In this document: piece by piece, positions 1 to 7,828 of the stretch | Numbering within the stretch: position 1 is the stretch's first letter | How the letters are laid out: each line of letters opens with the position of its first letter | Source: Geminicoccaceae bacterium | GTDB taxonomy: Bacteria; Pseudomonadota; Alphaproteobacteria; Geminicoccales; Geminicoccaceae | Length of the DNA stretch: 64,000 bases | Reading direction: 5' to 3' | NCBI GenBank assembly: GCA_020638465.1 | Contig: JACKIM010000001.1 | Span: 1,579,501-1,643,500 of the forward strand | Position numbers and translations under genes: made by a program | The notes under the pieces: generated by a model | Told to the model about the DNA's origin: nothing | Databases searched by the model: none | The model's input: only the letters and a program-made list of their open reading frames with translations

Positions 1-710
1 GCTTCAGCCTCGATGCCGCCGACACCCCACCCGAGAACCGCGAGGCCATTGACCATGGTGGTATGGCTGTCGGTGCCGACCAGCGTATCGGGATAGGCGA
101 CCTCGCGTCCCCCTTCCTTCGCCGTCCAGACCACCTGGGACAGGTGCTCGAGATTGACCTGGTGGCAGATGCCGGTTCCGGGCGGGACCACGCGGAAATT
201 GTCGAACGCATCCTGACCCCAGCGCAGGAAGGCGTAGCGTTCGCCATTGCGCTGGTATTCGAGCTCGACATTGCGCTCGAAGCTGTCGGTGCCGCCGAAG
301 TTGTCGACCATGACGGAGTGATCGATGACCAGGTCGACCGGTGACAGCGGATTGATCTTCGTCGGGTCGCCGCCCAGCTTCACCATGGCCTCGCGCATGG
401 CTGCCAGATCGACCACCGCCGGAACGCCGGTGAAGTCCTGCATCAGCACGCGGGCAGGACGGAAGGCTATTTCCTGGTCGCTTTGCCGCTTCTTCGTCCA
501 CTCGACCAGTGCCTTGATGTGGTCGGTGGTGACGGTATTGCCGTCTTCGTAGCGCAGCAGGTTTTCCGCCAGCACCTTGAGCGAGAAGGGCAGACGGCTC
601 AGATCGCCGATCTTCTGGCTCGCTTCGGAGAGCGAGAAATAATCATAGGATCGACCATCCACGTCGAGCTTGCGGCGTGCGCCGATACTGTCATGACCTG
701 AAACGCGCAA
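1..710 (-). CDS. acnA: Aconitate hydratase, N-terminal part (runs off the window)
   Basis: Converts citrate to isocitrate in the TCA cycle as a cytoplasmic 4Fe-4S enzyme. About 236 N-terminal residues are present; the rest, including the cluster-binding cysteines, lies beyond position 1. The order of segments (LDVDGRSYDYFSL, then VLMQDFTGVPAVVDLA, VIDHSVMVD and GTDSHTTMVNGL) is that of AcnA/IRP-type aconitases rather than AcnB. No ATG opens the frame before the conserved region. A TTG at 708-710 follows a GAGAGGAGA ribosome site by about seven bases, so I chose it as start. It is the first gene of a minus-strand run and appears intact as far as seen. Confidence 0.93.
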   Translation of the reverse strand, partial: MRVSGHDSIGARRKLDVDGRSYDYFSLSEASQKIGDLSRLPFSLKVLAENLLRYEDGNTVTTDHIKALVEWTKKRQSDQEIAFRPARVLMQDFTGVPAVVDLAAMREAMVKLGGDPTKINPLSPVDLVIDHSVMVDNFGGTDSFERNVELEYQRNGERYAFLRWGQDAFDNFRVVPPGTGICHQVNLEHLSQVVWTAKEGGREVAYPDTLVGTDSHTTMVNGLAVLGWGVGGIEAE

Positions 711-860
711 AACGATTCTCCTCTCTCCTGCAACACGTGAGCTTGCAACAACAGCGCCTGCGGTGTGACCGCACCTATAATCCGTGACGATTGCAAGGCA
801 AAGGCGGTGGCTTGTCTCAACCCCCGCTTCCTGTCCACCCCGACCGGAACCGCGCCGGTT

Positions 861-1646
861 TCAGCGTCCCCTGAAGACGGGCGCACGCTTTTCCATGAAT
901 GCCCGGCGCCCTTCGATGTAATCCTCGCTGGAAAAGCACTCCCGCACAAGTTTCGCACAAAGGTCGGGATCACGTCCATCACCATCGACCAGCACATGCG
1001 CAGCGATCTGCTTGATCGACCGGACGGTCAACGGGGCATTGGCCGCGATGGTCGAAGCCGTGGAAAGGGCTGCCTCCGCCACTTCGCCGTCATTGACCAC
1101 ATGATTGACCAACCCGATACGCTGGGCTTCTTCACTTCCAAACCTTCGACCAGTGAAGAAAATCTCCTTGGCGACGGCCGGTCCGACCAGATCGATGAGC
1201 CGTTTGACGCCGGCAAGGCCATAGCCGACTCCGAGGCGTGCTGCCGGAATGGCGAATTGTGAGCCTGTGCCGCATATCCGCAGGTCGCAGGCAAGGGCAA
1301 TGGCCATGCCGCCGCCGATGCACCAGCCGTCGATCCGGGCTATTGTCGGCAAGGGGAATCCTGCCAGGCGTTCCTGGGCTTTGTCGGTAACGGCCTCGTA
1401 GCGTTCGACATCGGCGGCGCTGGAGCGTTCGCTCTCGAACTTCGAGATGTCGGCTCCCGAAACGAATGCCCTGCCGCCGGCTCCGGCAAGCACCAGAACG
1501 CGAAGGCCGGGTTCCTTAGAGAAGCGGTCGAGCGCGTCGATCAGGCCCTGCCACATCCCGAGCGACATAGCGTTGCGCTTTTCGGGATTGTTGAAGGTGA
1601 TGTGGCCGATCGCCTCCTGGCGCTCGACGAGAATTCGCTCGGTCAT
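861..1646 (-). CDS. Crotonase-fold (enoyl-CoA hydratase/isomerase family) protein
   Basis: 261 residues, normal family length. The crotonase fold is recognisable from GADIS (about 64-68, CoA/oxyanion region), GWCIGGGMAIALACDLRI (about 107-124) and FAIPAARLGVGYG (about 131-143). In classical hydratases, glutamates follow the GGG turn and lie in the F-x-x-P-E motif. Here both places hold alanine (GGGMA and IPAA), so simple crotonyl-CoA hydration is doubtful and another crotonase reaction is more likely. The ATG at 1646 was preferred to an upstream in-frame codon because the extra 46 residues do not resemble the family. It stands 150 bp upstream of the aconitase start, same strand. Confidence 0.88.
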   Translation of the reverse strand: MTERILVERQEAIGHITFNNPEKRNAMSLGMWQGLIDALDRFSKEPGLRVLVLAGAGGRAFVSGADISKFESERSSAADVERYEAVTDKAQERLAGFPLPTIARIDGWCIGGGMAIALACDLRICGTGSQFAIPAARLGVGYGLAGVKRLIDLVGPAVAKEIFFTGRRFGSEEAQRIGLVNHVVNDGEVAEAALSTASTIAANAPLTVRSIKQIAAHVLVDGDGRDPDLCAKLVRECFSSEDYIEGRRAFMEKRAPVFRGR

Positions 1647-1674
1647 GGTCTGTTGTCGCTCCGCTTCTGGCCAT

Positions 1675-2121
1675 TCATACCTTTGGTGCCTGCAGCGGGC
1701 GGAAACGCTGGAGAATCCTGCGATGCAGGTCATCGCGCAAGCTGCGGTAGGCATCGAGCTTCTGTTCCCGGCTGCCCTGCACATGCGTCGGGTCCATGGT
1801 CGGCCAGAACTCGATTTCGCAGCTCGAATGACGCGTCAGCTCGACGGCACGGTGCTGGGCTTCGGGCGACAGGGATATCACAATGTCGAAGTAATCATCT
1901 TCAAGTTCATCAAACGAGCGGGAACGGTGCCGGGAAAGATCGAGCCCCAGTTCATCCATGGCCGCGATGGCGAACCCGTCGGCATCGCCTGCGGGCCGGA
2001 CGCCGGCGCTCTGAACGAAAATTCGCGTCCCATGCAGATATTTCAGCAGGATCTCCGCCATCGGCGAGCGGACCTGGTTCATGGTGCACGCAAACAGCAC
2101 GCTGCCCGGAAGGTCATCCAT
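1675..2121 (-). CDS. Low-molecular-weight protein tyrosine phosphatase-like
   Basis: 148 residues from the ATG at 2121. A TTG 39 bases earlier would overlap the previous gene. The P-loop CTMNQVRSP (Cys-x5-Arg-Ser) begins near residue 12, and a DPTHVQGS segment near the C-terminus supplies the Asp-Pro general acid typical of low-molecular-weight phosphatases and ArsC-like enzymes. It follows the UPF0262 gene by 14 bases, a pairing common in alphaproteobacteria. Its substrate, phosphotyrosine or arsenate, cannot be told from sequence. Confidence 0.87.
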   Translation of the reverse strand: MDDLPGSVLFACTMNQVRSPMAEILLKYLHGTRIFVQSAGVRPAGDADGFAIAAMDELGLDLSRHRSRSFDELEDDYFDIVISLSPEAQHRAVELTRHSSCEIEFWPTMDPTHVQGSREQKLDAYRSLRDDLHRRILQRFRPLQAPKV

Positions 2122-2135
2122 GGCGGGCAGGTCCG

Positions 2136-2621
2136 TCAGCCACGCAGGTGCAGGACGCAAACCAGCGTGAACAGCCGCCGGGCCGTGTTGTCATCCAGGC
2201 CCACCTTGTCGACAAGTGCATCCTTGAGTACGTCCGACCCCTCATTGTGCAGGCCGCGCCGGGCCATGTCGATTGCCTCGATACGGCTGGGTGTTGCCCC
2301 CTTGATTGCGTCGAAATAGCTCTCGCAGATCATGAAGTAGTCCTTGATGATTCGCCGGAGCGGCCGGACCGACAGGGCGATCTCGACATGTTGGCGCGTC
2401 CCGTTGTCATTGGCGGCACCGGTGACATCCATGATGAGGGTCGTCTCGCGCAGGGACAGGAGCAGTTCGAACGGCCCCTGCAGGTCGCTTCGCACCTGGA
2501 AGTGGTTGTCCTCCAGCAGATCGAAGATGGCCACGTCGCGCTCATGCTCGATTTCGGGGCTCCAGCGAACGATGCTGCGCTCGTCCAGCCTGATGTCGGT
2601 GATTCGGCTTGCATCACTCAA
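2136..2621 (-). CDS. UPF0262 family protein
   Basis: 161 residues, the usual length of UPF0262, a family nearly confined to alphaproteobacteria and without known function. Recognised by the opening around RITDIRLDERSIV and the C-terminal half with IKDYFMICESYFDAI and a DMARRGLHNEG segment, which match the family pattern I know. No signal peptide or membrane segment, so probably cytoplasmic. It sits 21 bases downstream of DUF2948 and directly upstream of the phosphatase. In many relatives hisD stands between DUF2948 and UPF0262; here there is no room for it, so hisD must be elsewhere. Confidence 0.88.
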   Translation of the reverse strand: MSDASRITDIRLDERSIVRWSPEIEHERDVAIFDLLEDNHFQVRSDLQGPFELLLSLRETTLIMDVTGAANDNGTRQHVEIALSVRPLRRIIKDYFMICESYFDAIKGATPSRIEAIDMARRGLHNEGSDVLKDALVDKVGLDDNTARRLFTLVCVLHLRG

Positions 2622-2642
2622 CGGCGGTCTCCGCCCGTGAAA

Positions 2643-3170
2643 TCAGCCGCTTGCCGTTCGTGGTGCATCAAGTTCCCCTTCGCGCTCGCGCTTTTCCTGC
2701 TCCGCCATGGCCTCGGCGCCGAGCAATGTCGCAAAATGATCACAAGGTGTGTTCCTGCTGGCGAGGATCTCGCCGAAATCCTCGAACCGGCAATCGATGC
2801 AGTCGCTGCGAAGCTGGATGGCCCGATCCCCCTCGAAGACCAGATTGATATGGAACATCCAGCGTTCGCCCGGCTCCGTGGCGATCGTCAGGAGCGTCAG
2901 CGGCTGCTCGGGGGCATCGGCATCGAGCCCGCGGTGCTTCACCTCGTCGATGCAGTCGAACACGAGGGCCGCCTGCGTTTCGGTCAGGCCCTCGCAGGTC
3001 GACGGATCATGCGCCTGTTCCCTGCGGTAGCGGACGAAGGCCGCGATGAAGCGATTGTCCTCGGCCGAATACATCATCTCGTTCACCGAGGTGCGGGCAT
3101 CCTGCAACAGGGCCGCGATCATCGCCAGATCCTCGATGTCCTCCGCCCGCAATCGGATTTTCTCACTCAT
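2643..3170 (-). CDS. DUF2948 family protein
   Basis: 175 residues from ATG at 3170; an in-frame codon 48 bases upstream gives an extension without family resemblance. DUF2948 proteins are small cytoplasmic alphaproteobacterial proteins of unknown role. The segments EKIRLRAEDIEDLAMIA and the internal RWMFHINLVFEGDRAIQL with CIDCRFEDFG match the family. First member of the minus-strand cluster DUF2948, UPF0262, phosphatase with gaps of 21 and 14 bases, suggesting cotranscription. Confidence 0.87.
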   Translation of the reverse strand: MSEKIRLRAEDIEDLAMIAALLQDARTSVNEMMYSAEDNRFIAAFVRYRREQAHDPSTCEGLTETQAALVFDCIDEVKHRGLDADAPEQPLTLLTIATEPGERWMFHINLVFEGDRAIQLRSDCIDCRFEDFGEILASRNTPCDHFATLLGAEAMAEQEKREREGELDAPRTASG

Positions 3171-3211
3171 GGCGTCACCCGCTTCCGCTCGCTTGTTCAT
3201 GGGCCTGTCTG

Positions 3212-3400
3212 TTAGCATCCGTCACCGGCCGATCCAAGCGGCTGCCGTGCCGTTGCACCTTCCGTGCCGCCATCGCCGTCACGTTCCGCCCGCTGGCGGG
3301 TCTGCTGCTTGCGCTTGCGCAGATTGTCGCGCATCTGCCGCGCCAGGGCTTCGGAACGCTCCCCGTCGCCTCGGCCTTCGGATCGAATTTGTTTGCTCAT
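3212..3400 (-). CDS. Small highly basic, charged protein
   Basis: 62 residues from an ATG at 3400. The middle is a helix rich in Arg, Lys and Gln (ALARQMRDNLRKRKQQTRQR), followed by a low-complexity Gly/Ala tail. No known domain, signal peptide or membrane segment. Comparable short basic proteins lie beside DUF2948 genes in alphaproteobacteria, which is the main support for its being real. Function unknown; a nucleic-acid-binding role is only a guess from charge. Confidence 0.55.
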   Translation of the reverse strand: MSKQIRSEGRGDGERSEALARQMRDNLRKRKQQTRQRAERDGDGGTEGATARQPLGSAGDGC

Positions 3401-3454
3401 CGTTGACACCCGGACTTGCACATCCTCAATCCCTATGGCATTAGCACGCCCGCA

Positions 3455-3529
3455 GCCGCCGTAGCTCAGTGGTAGAGCGCACCCTTGGTAAGGGTGAGGT
3501 CGAGAGTTCAATTCTCTCTGGCGGCACCA
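3455..3529 (+). tRNA. tRNA-Thr (anticodon GGT)
   Basis: Cloverleaf with acceptor stem GCCGCCG pairing TGGCGGC (last pair G-T), D-arm TAGCTCAGTGGTAGAGC, anticodon arm CACCC-TTGGTAA-GGGTG with anticodon GGT, T-arm AGAG-TTCAATT-CTCT, and an encoded CCA at 3527-3529. An integrase starts 80 bp beyond its 3' end, so the 3' half of this tRNA is the likely attachment site. The tRNA itself is intact. Confidence 0.96.
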
Positions 3530-3610
3530 TTTTTCTGACGGGCCTGTTCGCAGGTTGTTCGCACACTGTCAGGATAAAGAGGCGGCGGGAAGGTAGTAGT
3601 TCTCGTCGCC

Positions 3611-4714
3611 TCATGCTTTTCTGGCCTCATGAAGCGAATTGCTCATGCCGCATTCGGCCATATAGTCGTCGATCACGTCGACGCAGGGCTTGCAATAGTC
3701 CGGTTCGTTCACCCTCCGCTTGGTGTACCATTCAATCATCTGCTCGGGATTGGCGCGGGCTAACCAGCGCCGCACCCACTGCTCTTCAACCTTCTCGTCA
3801 AGAAGCGTGTTAAGAGTATGCCGCCAGATGGTAGGAACAAAACTTTCATCAAGCCCAGCCCTAACACGGGTTTCGCGCCACATCTCATAGATCCAGCGCT
3901 TGCGGGCACCAACAATCAAGCCGCCGTCCAGATTCGCGAACCACGGACGAAGTGTCCGCGTGATCTTCACGACTGGATTCCGCTTCTTGTCTCTCGGCTT
4001 CTCGCCGGGCTTGCGAAGATCGACCGTGCCGTTCTCAAGGTCAATCTTGTCGGCAGTCAGTTCACAAATGCGCTCGGTTCGTCCACCAGTGTTCGCGTTT
4101 ATGATCGTGAACCGGGCGAGACGCTCATCTTCTATCGCTTCCCAGAAGGCCAACGCCTGTTCGCGTCCTGCGAAAATGTTCCGGCCATCAAGGGGGCCTA
4201 TCCATTGCAGTGATATTTTTGGCGCGGACATGAGCCAGCGACGCTCTACAGCGCGGTTGTACATTGTCCTGATGTCGTTGAGGATGCGCTGCACATATCC
4301 CGGCGCGCGACCGTCTTCCATCAGCTCCTCGCCCCAGATCTGCAATTCGGGCGATCCGACTTCAAAAACGGTCCTATCGCCGAACCGCTCGACCGCCCAC
4401 CGAAGCGAGCGCTTGATCTGGTCAACCGAACGGATCTCGCCACGGTCGAGCCATTTGGCCTTATAATCCATAGCCAGCTCGGCAAAAAGCATCGTGTCGG
4501 GCTGATGGTCACGCGGCTGGCGGGTCTTGAAATGGCGGGCGATCATCATTTCTCGCGCGGTCTCAACATCCGCAGTGCCGCAGCTTTCACGTTCGGTACG
4601 GCTTCGTCCCGGTCGGTTCGGGTCGGCGACCTGCCAGCCAAGATAGATGTTACCGCCGGGCTTGTCCCGGAAGAGGTAGAAGTCTCCGAGCTTGTCGAGT
4701 CGTTCTCGGGGCAT
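3611..4714 (-). CDS. Tyrosine recombinase (phage-type integrase) next to tRNA-Thr
   Basis: 367 residues. The ATG at 4714 is preceded by AAGGAG five bases upstream, so I used it instead of an in-frame ATG 18 bases earlier. An N-terminal SAM-like core-binding region (about 75-165) is followed by a catalytic domain: box I Arg in NTGGRTERI (about 212), box II as TIWRHT (Arg about 298) and the nucleophile Tyr in IEWYTKR (about 330). The first His of box II (H-x-x-R) is Thr, and the usual LGH is LAR, so two supporting residues are changed while Arg, Arg and Tyr remain. Its 3' end points toward tRNA-Thr, the likely target. The xis-like gene upstream overlaps its start. Confidence 0.9.
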   Translation of the reverse strand: MPRERLDKLGDFYLFRDKPGGNIYLGWQVADPNRPGRSRTERESCGTADVETAREMMIARHFKTRQPRDHQPDTMLFAELAMDYKAKWLDRGEIRSVDQIKRSLRWAVERFGDRTVFEVGSPELQIWGEELMEDGRAPGYVQRILNDIRTMYNRAVERRWLMSAPKISLQWIGPLDGRNIFAGREQALAFWEAIEDERLARFTIINANTGGRTERICELTADKIDLENGTVDLRKPGEKPRDKKRNPVVKITRTLRPWFANLDGGLIVGARKRWIYEMWRETRVRAGLDESFVPTIWRHTLNTLLDEKVEEQWVRRWLARANPEQMIEWYTKRRVNEPDYCKPCVDVIDDYMAECGMSNSLHEARKA

Positions 4715-4974
4715 AGGGACTCCTTGAGCCATTCGGGCGTCGTGTACCAGCGCTTGCCGAGCTTCTTCGCCCTGATTCTTCCCTTTTTCATCTCATCACT
4801 GGCCCCGCGCTTGGTCTTGCGCAAGGTCGGCGCGATGTCTTCTGCGAAAAGGAGGGTAGGTAGGTCCAACGCTACACCACACCCTTCGCCAGTCGCTCGA
4901 TCATCCGCCGCAGTCTGCGACGGGCACGAGCATTCGGGCGCTTGAACGAGACCTTTACGGGACAGGCGACCCAC
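4546..4974 (-). CDS. Excisionase-like winged-helix DNA-binding protein
   Basis: 142 residues. A core near residues 41-85 (LLFAEDIAPTLRKTKRGAS, then RAKKLGKRWYTTPEWLKESL) has the pattern of MerR/Xis-like helix-turn-helix proteins that direct integrase toward excision. The reading frame continues about 169 bases into the integrase gene in another frame, far more than a usual overlap; the last 60 residues are Ser/Thr-rich and featureless. Either the overlap is real or the original stop was lost. The start is uncertain; translation could begin nearer the domain. Operon partner of the integrase. Confidence 0.55.
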   Translation of the reverse strand: MGRLSRKGLVQAPECSCPSQTAADDRATGEGCGVALDLPTLLFAEDIAPTLRKTKRGASDEMKKGRIRAKKLGKRWYTTPEWLKESLCPENDSTSSETSTSSGTSPAVTSILAGRSPTRTDRDEAVPNVKAAALRMLRPREK

Positions 4975-5014
4975 GCGTGGGTGAACATGGGCGAAATGGC
5001 CGGTGTGCGTTTCA

Positions 5015-5230
5015 TCAACCCGCCCTCACTGCCTTTGGCTCAGGTGGAAGCACCGCCCTTGGCTCCGCCACGATCCGTTCAAGCATGTCCAGATCGAATT
5101 TGAGCGGCCCCATGCCGGCACCGTCCCGATAAACGAGACCAGGAACTTTGCCTGCGTATATGTAGAACTTGCTCCGGCTCCACTGGGGGATGACCTTGCG
5201 CGCCTCTTTAAGAGAACCCAGTCTTGGCAT
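5015..5230 (-). CDS. Small putative DNA-binding protein
   Basis: 71 residues from ATG at 5230, with AAAGGAT upstream as ribosome site. The first half (SLKEARKVIPQWSRSKFYIY) resembles short excisionase-like proteins that carry a single helix-turn-helix plus a small wing; the rest is Pro-rich. It lies 40 bp upstream of the xis-like gene in the same direction, so it may be part of the integration control operon. No close family is recognised. Confidence 0.5.
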   Translation of the reverse strand: MPRLGSLKEARKVIPQWSRSKFYIYAGKVPGLVYRDGAGMGPLKFDLDMLERIVAEPRAVLPPEPKAVRAG

Positions 5231-5408
5231 CTATGATCCTTTCGGACGATGAAAGATGCCCTACTCATATCGTAGATGATTCGAGAAATCAGCGTACACC
5301 CGCCAAGATATGAATTATTTGTATTTTTCAATATGTTATCTGTGATTCGTCAAACGCGGCAGGGGCCCCGCCACCTTTCGATGACGGGGCGTGCTGGAAC
5401 GGGATGGT

Positions 5409-5756
5409 TCAGGCGAGTGCTTCGAGCGCCTCGATGGCATTGCGGATCGCGACGGGCGCGGTAGGGAAATGCCAATCGTCGCGGTGCTCACGGTGGAACG
5501 CCCGTAACTGCATAATCACGCCTTCGATGGTCGTCGGGCGGATTGCTGCCAGCTGGTCGAAGACACGCATCCATGCATCGCATTCGGCTTCGAACTGCTC
5601 GTCGTCGAGCCCGTGATTGCCTGATTGCAGCCACTTGGCCCGGCGGAAGTATTCTTCGCAAAGCGGGATGACCGGATCGACCGGTGCAGCAATAGCCGGT
5701 GTCGCCAGCGGCGTAGCGGCTGCGGTGGCGAGAAGAATGCGGCGGGTGGCGGTCAT
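5409..5756 (-). CDS. Hypothetical protein with signal-like N-terminus
   Basis: 115 residues. The first 24 residues (two Arg, then an Ala/Leu/Thr-rich stretch ending AIAAP) look like an export signal, possibly Tat-like (ATRRILLATAAA). The mature part is helical and acidic (EECDAWMRVFDQLAAIRP style segments) without recognised domain. Start ATG overlaps the stop of the upstream 84-residue gene by four bases, so the two are translationally coupled. Such pairs are common accessory genes in alphaproteobacterial prophages. Confidence 0.6.
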   Translation of the reverse strand: MTATRRILLATAAATPLATPAIAAPVDPVIPLCEEYFRRAKWLQSGNHGLDDEQFEAECDAWMRVFDQLAAIRPTTIEGVIMQLRAFHREHRDDWHFPTAPVAIRNAIEALEALA

Positions 5757-6007
5757 GCCGCTTCCTCCTTGCTCGTGCGCAAGGCGGAAAAGCCCTGATG
5801 TAGCTCGTCGAGATGCTGATATAGCCGGCTGACGATATAGGCGATCTGATCGCCCAAGGCTTCGCAGTCGTCGCTCTTGGTAAGCTTCTCGATGATATGC
5901 AGGCCCGTCTCGATATCCACTGTCGTGAATTCAAGCTGCCTGATCTGCTCTAAGCGGGAAAAGGTTGCGGTCGGGCAGATTCCGCCCGTAGAGATGGTGT
6001 CAGCCAT
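5753..6007 (-). CDS. Hypothetical phage-type protein
   Basis: 84 residues, acidic, with two helical segments (IETGLHIIEKLTKSDDCEALG and a following QIAYIVSRLYQHLDELHQG). No signal peptide, membrane segment or known domain. Shares an ATGA stop-start overlap with the exported hypothetical downstream. Nothing in the upstream 210 bp on this strand is recognisable as a gene; the divergent tumE promoter lies there. Confidence 0.6.
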   Translation of the reverse strand: MADTISTGGICPTATFSRLEQIRQLEFTTVDIETGLHIIEKLTKSDDCEALGDQIAYIVSRLYQHLDELHQGFSALRTSKEEAA

Positions 6008-6174
6008 CGTTGACTCCTTGTAAGTCGATGGTGGTTAGGGGCGGACGTGGCGCGCCAACGCTCGTCCGTCCTGCCCCGCTACGCCAATAGCGAGGCAACC
6101 CCAACCATGCGCCCGGGCGGCGAATGCGTCAAGATCGGTTCAGATCGGGGGTGAATGGCGGATGTTCGGCGGGC

Positions 6175-6220
6175 GTTGGAGTAATTGACAACATGCCTTT
6201 GTGTTGTTACATTCTCCAAC
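6175..6220 (+). promoter_or_regulatory. Promoter inside a 46-bp dyad, tumEA operon
   Basis: TTGACA at 6185-6190 and TACATT at 6208-6213 are separated by 17 bases. Both sit in a dyad symmetric about 6197.5: GTTGGAG at 6175-6181 pairs with CTCCAAC at 6214-6220, and ACAACA at 6188-6193 pairs with TGTTGT at 6202-6207. Transcription would begin at about 6220-6221, i.e. at the tumE ATG, so the mRNA is probably leaderless. The symmetry overlapping the promoter is the expected place for autorepression by the antitoxin (inference). Confidence 0.65.
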
Positions 6221-6514
6221 ATGAAAGCCGAGCTTCTTTTCCACGAACGCCACCAGCTCGAAACGACGCTCTTCGTGGAAATAAAGGTATGGCGGGTGCC
6301 GAAGCCTGTTCGCGGATCGAGGCACGATTTCAAATATTCCTTGGCGCTGGTCTCGAAAGGCGAATGCGTTCTGCGTTTCGACAATGAGGCGGGCAAGGGC
6401 GATCACTTTCATATCGGCGAGCTTGAACGGAGTTACCGTTTCACCGACGCCGAACGGTTGCTGGCCGATTTCTGGCGGCAGGTCGATGAATGGAGACGAT
6501 CATGCGCGAAGTAA
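6221..6514 (+). CDS. tumE: TumE-family toxin
   Basis: 97 residues from ATG at 6221. The pattern KAELLFHERHQLE, then EIKVWRVPKPVRGSRHDFKY, RFDNEAGKGDHFH and ERLLADFWRQVDEW is that of TumE (DUF6516) toxins, which pair with a downstream TumA antitoxin. Conserved basic and acidic residues around GSRH and DNEAGKGDH are the likely active region; the biochemical target is not evident. The stop overlaps the antitoxin start by 13 bases. Promoter with dyad lies directly upstream and leaves no room for a ribosome site. Confidence 0.85.
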   Translation: MKAELLFHERHQLETTLFVEIKVWRVPKPVRGSRHDFKYSLALVSKGECVLRFDNEAGKGDHFHIGELERSYRFTDAERLLADFWRQVDEWRRSCAK

Positions 6515-6846
6515 TTCTCTCCCTGGCAAGTCGTGACGATGTGACCGGGCGGGCGCTCGCGGCGTTCAACGGCGAGCAACAGGGCCACCGCATCTCGTTC
6601 GCCTCGCCGGAACTGCTTTGGCAGACCCTGACGGCCAAGCGCTGGGAGTTGCTGCAAGCGATGATCGGTCAGGAACCGATGAGCATCCGCGAGACCGCCC
6701 GCCGGATCGGCCGCGACGTGAAGGCCGTTCACGGCGACATTCACGCGCTGCTCGATGCGGGCGTTCTGGACCGCCACGACGATGGCCGCATTCATTTCCC
6801 CTATGACGCGGTACGGGTGGATTTCATGCTCACCAAGGCGGCTTGA
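6502..6846 (+). CDS. tumA: TumA-family antitoxin (winged-helix DNA-binding protein)
   Basis: 114 residues. I chose ATG 6502 because GGAG lies six bases upstream; ATG 6490 in the same frame is possible. The C-terminal half is a winged helix (RWELLQAMIGQEPMSIRETA, RRIGRDVKAVHGDIHALLDAG, then a wing LDRHDDGRIHFPY), the type called HVO_A0114-like in databases, here acting as antitoxin and repressor. Overlap with tumE ensures coupled synthesis. The dyad at 6175-6220 is its likely operator. Confidence 0.83.
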   Translation: MREVILSLASRDDVTGRALAAFNGEQQGHRISFASPELLWQTLTAKRWELLQAMIGQEPMSIRETARRIGRDVKAVHGDIHALLDAGVLDRHDDGRIHFPYDAVRVDFMLTKAA

Positions 6847-7027
6847 GACGTACGGAGACTATGCGGAATTCTGTGCCCTGGCGTGAGGGCTATGCCATCT
6901 GCAAGTTCCATAGAACGTCACCGGCTCGATTTCGCAGCGTGCCCCCCCCACCCAGCACAGACGATAAAAGCGCACTCTGATAGTCGTTTCCGGGCGATTA
7001 CGGGCCATGCCATGTTTTTTTCGCCGC

Positions 7028-7828
7028 TCACGCTTGCGTCTGCTCGGAGAGAGCGGGCGGTACAGTCACCTGCTCGTCCCCACCTTCGCCAGTGACAGGA
7101 GCCTCGGCCAGCTCGCGGAACAGGTGCCCGCTCTCATGCAGCACGGTCGACAGGTTGGCCTTCTCGAACAGGCGGATGGTCGTCCGTTCGCCGAACGTGA
7201 TCGAACCGCGCGCAGTGGCCCCCTTGTTTTGTTGATATGATGACCCGTTTTTGTCATTATTGGCTGAGCGTCGTGCCGGTAAGGTCACTCCGGCAGCCCC
7301 AAAAAGGTCTCGCAAGGTGCCGAATGTCGCTTGTGGGCGGCGCGCCTTTCTTCCTCTCTTGCCGCGCTCGGGCTTTGTCGCACGGTCTTCGGTATCGTAG
7401 GCGGTAAGCAACCACGCGCCCGACGTTCCTTTGTATTCGAGTTGCACGACGGCTTTCGTGGTCTTGCTCTCAAGGGTGATTTGTTGCTTGGGGCGGTTCC
7501 TGTTCTTGACCTTCATTCCGGCCAGCCGCTCGGGCAGGTCGGCTATGACTTCCGGGTGGTGGTCGATGAGCTTTGCCAGCCCGAAGCCCTTTCCCCGGCT
7601 GTCGCCGCTATGCCCCCATGCAAGGGAGATCGGACCGACTTCGGGGTGCCAGAGCGCTCCGGGCGCTTCGCCTTCCTGCCGCCGTTCGAGTTCGAGCGCG
7701 GCGCCGACATAGTCGCCGGCGAAGTCGCGCAACACCGGCCCGAATGGCCCGGTTTCCCCGTCCTCCTGAAACAGCGTCCTGCCTTCCAGTGCCTTCCGGA
7801 TGCTGGCGGTTCTCCCGGAATGGGCCTG
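7028..7828 (-). pseudogene. Polyvalent-protein remnant: PBECR nuclease plus truncated zincin
   Basis: The frame is open from the stop codon of the preceding gene (7829-7831) to 7028 but has no ATG; the first usable start is a GTG at 7735, inside conserved sequence. Residues around ALEGRTLFQED, GPVLRDFAGDYVGAAL and then ISLAWGHSGDSRGKGFGLAK, IIDKHPEV-like LIDHHPEVIADLPE and AWLLTAYDT match the PBECR (barnase/colicin-E5-like) endoribonuclease domain of phage head and polyvalent proteins. Near the end HESGH is a zinc-protease motif, but the protein stops about 30 residues later, so that domain is cut. It appears to be a piece of a larger protein joined here by deletion. Confidence 0.6.

Noticed and set aside
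1602..3215. 537-codon plus-strand open frame opposite the phosphatase, UPF0262 and DUF2948 genes
   Set aside because: All three minus-strand genes are recognised families; the plus frame only reflects high G+C codon bias.
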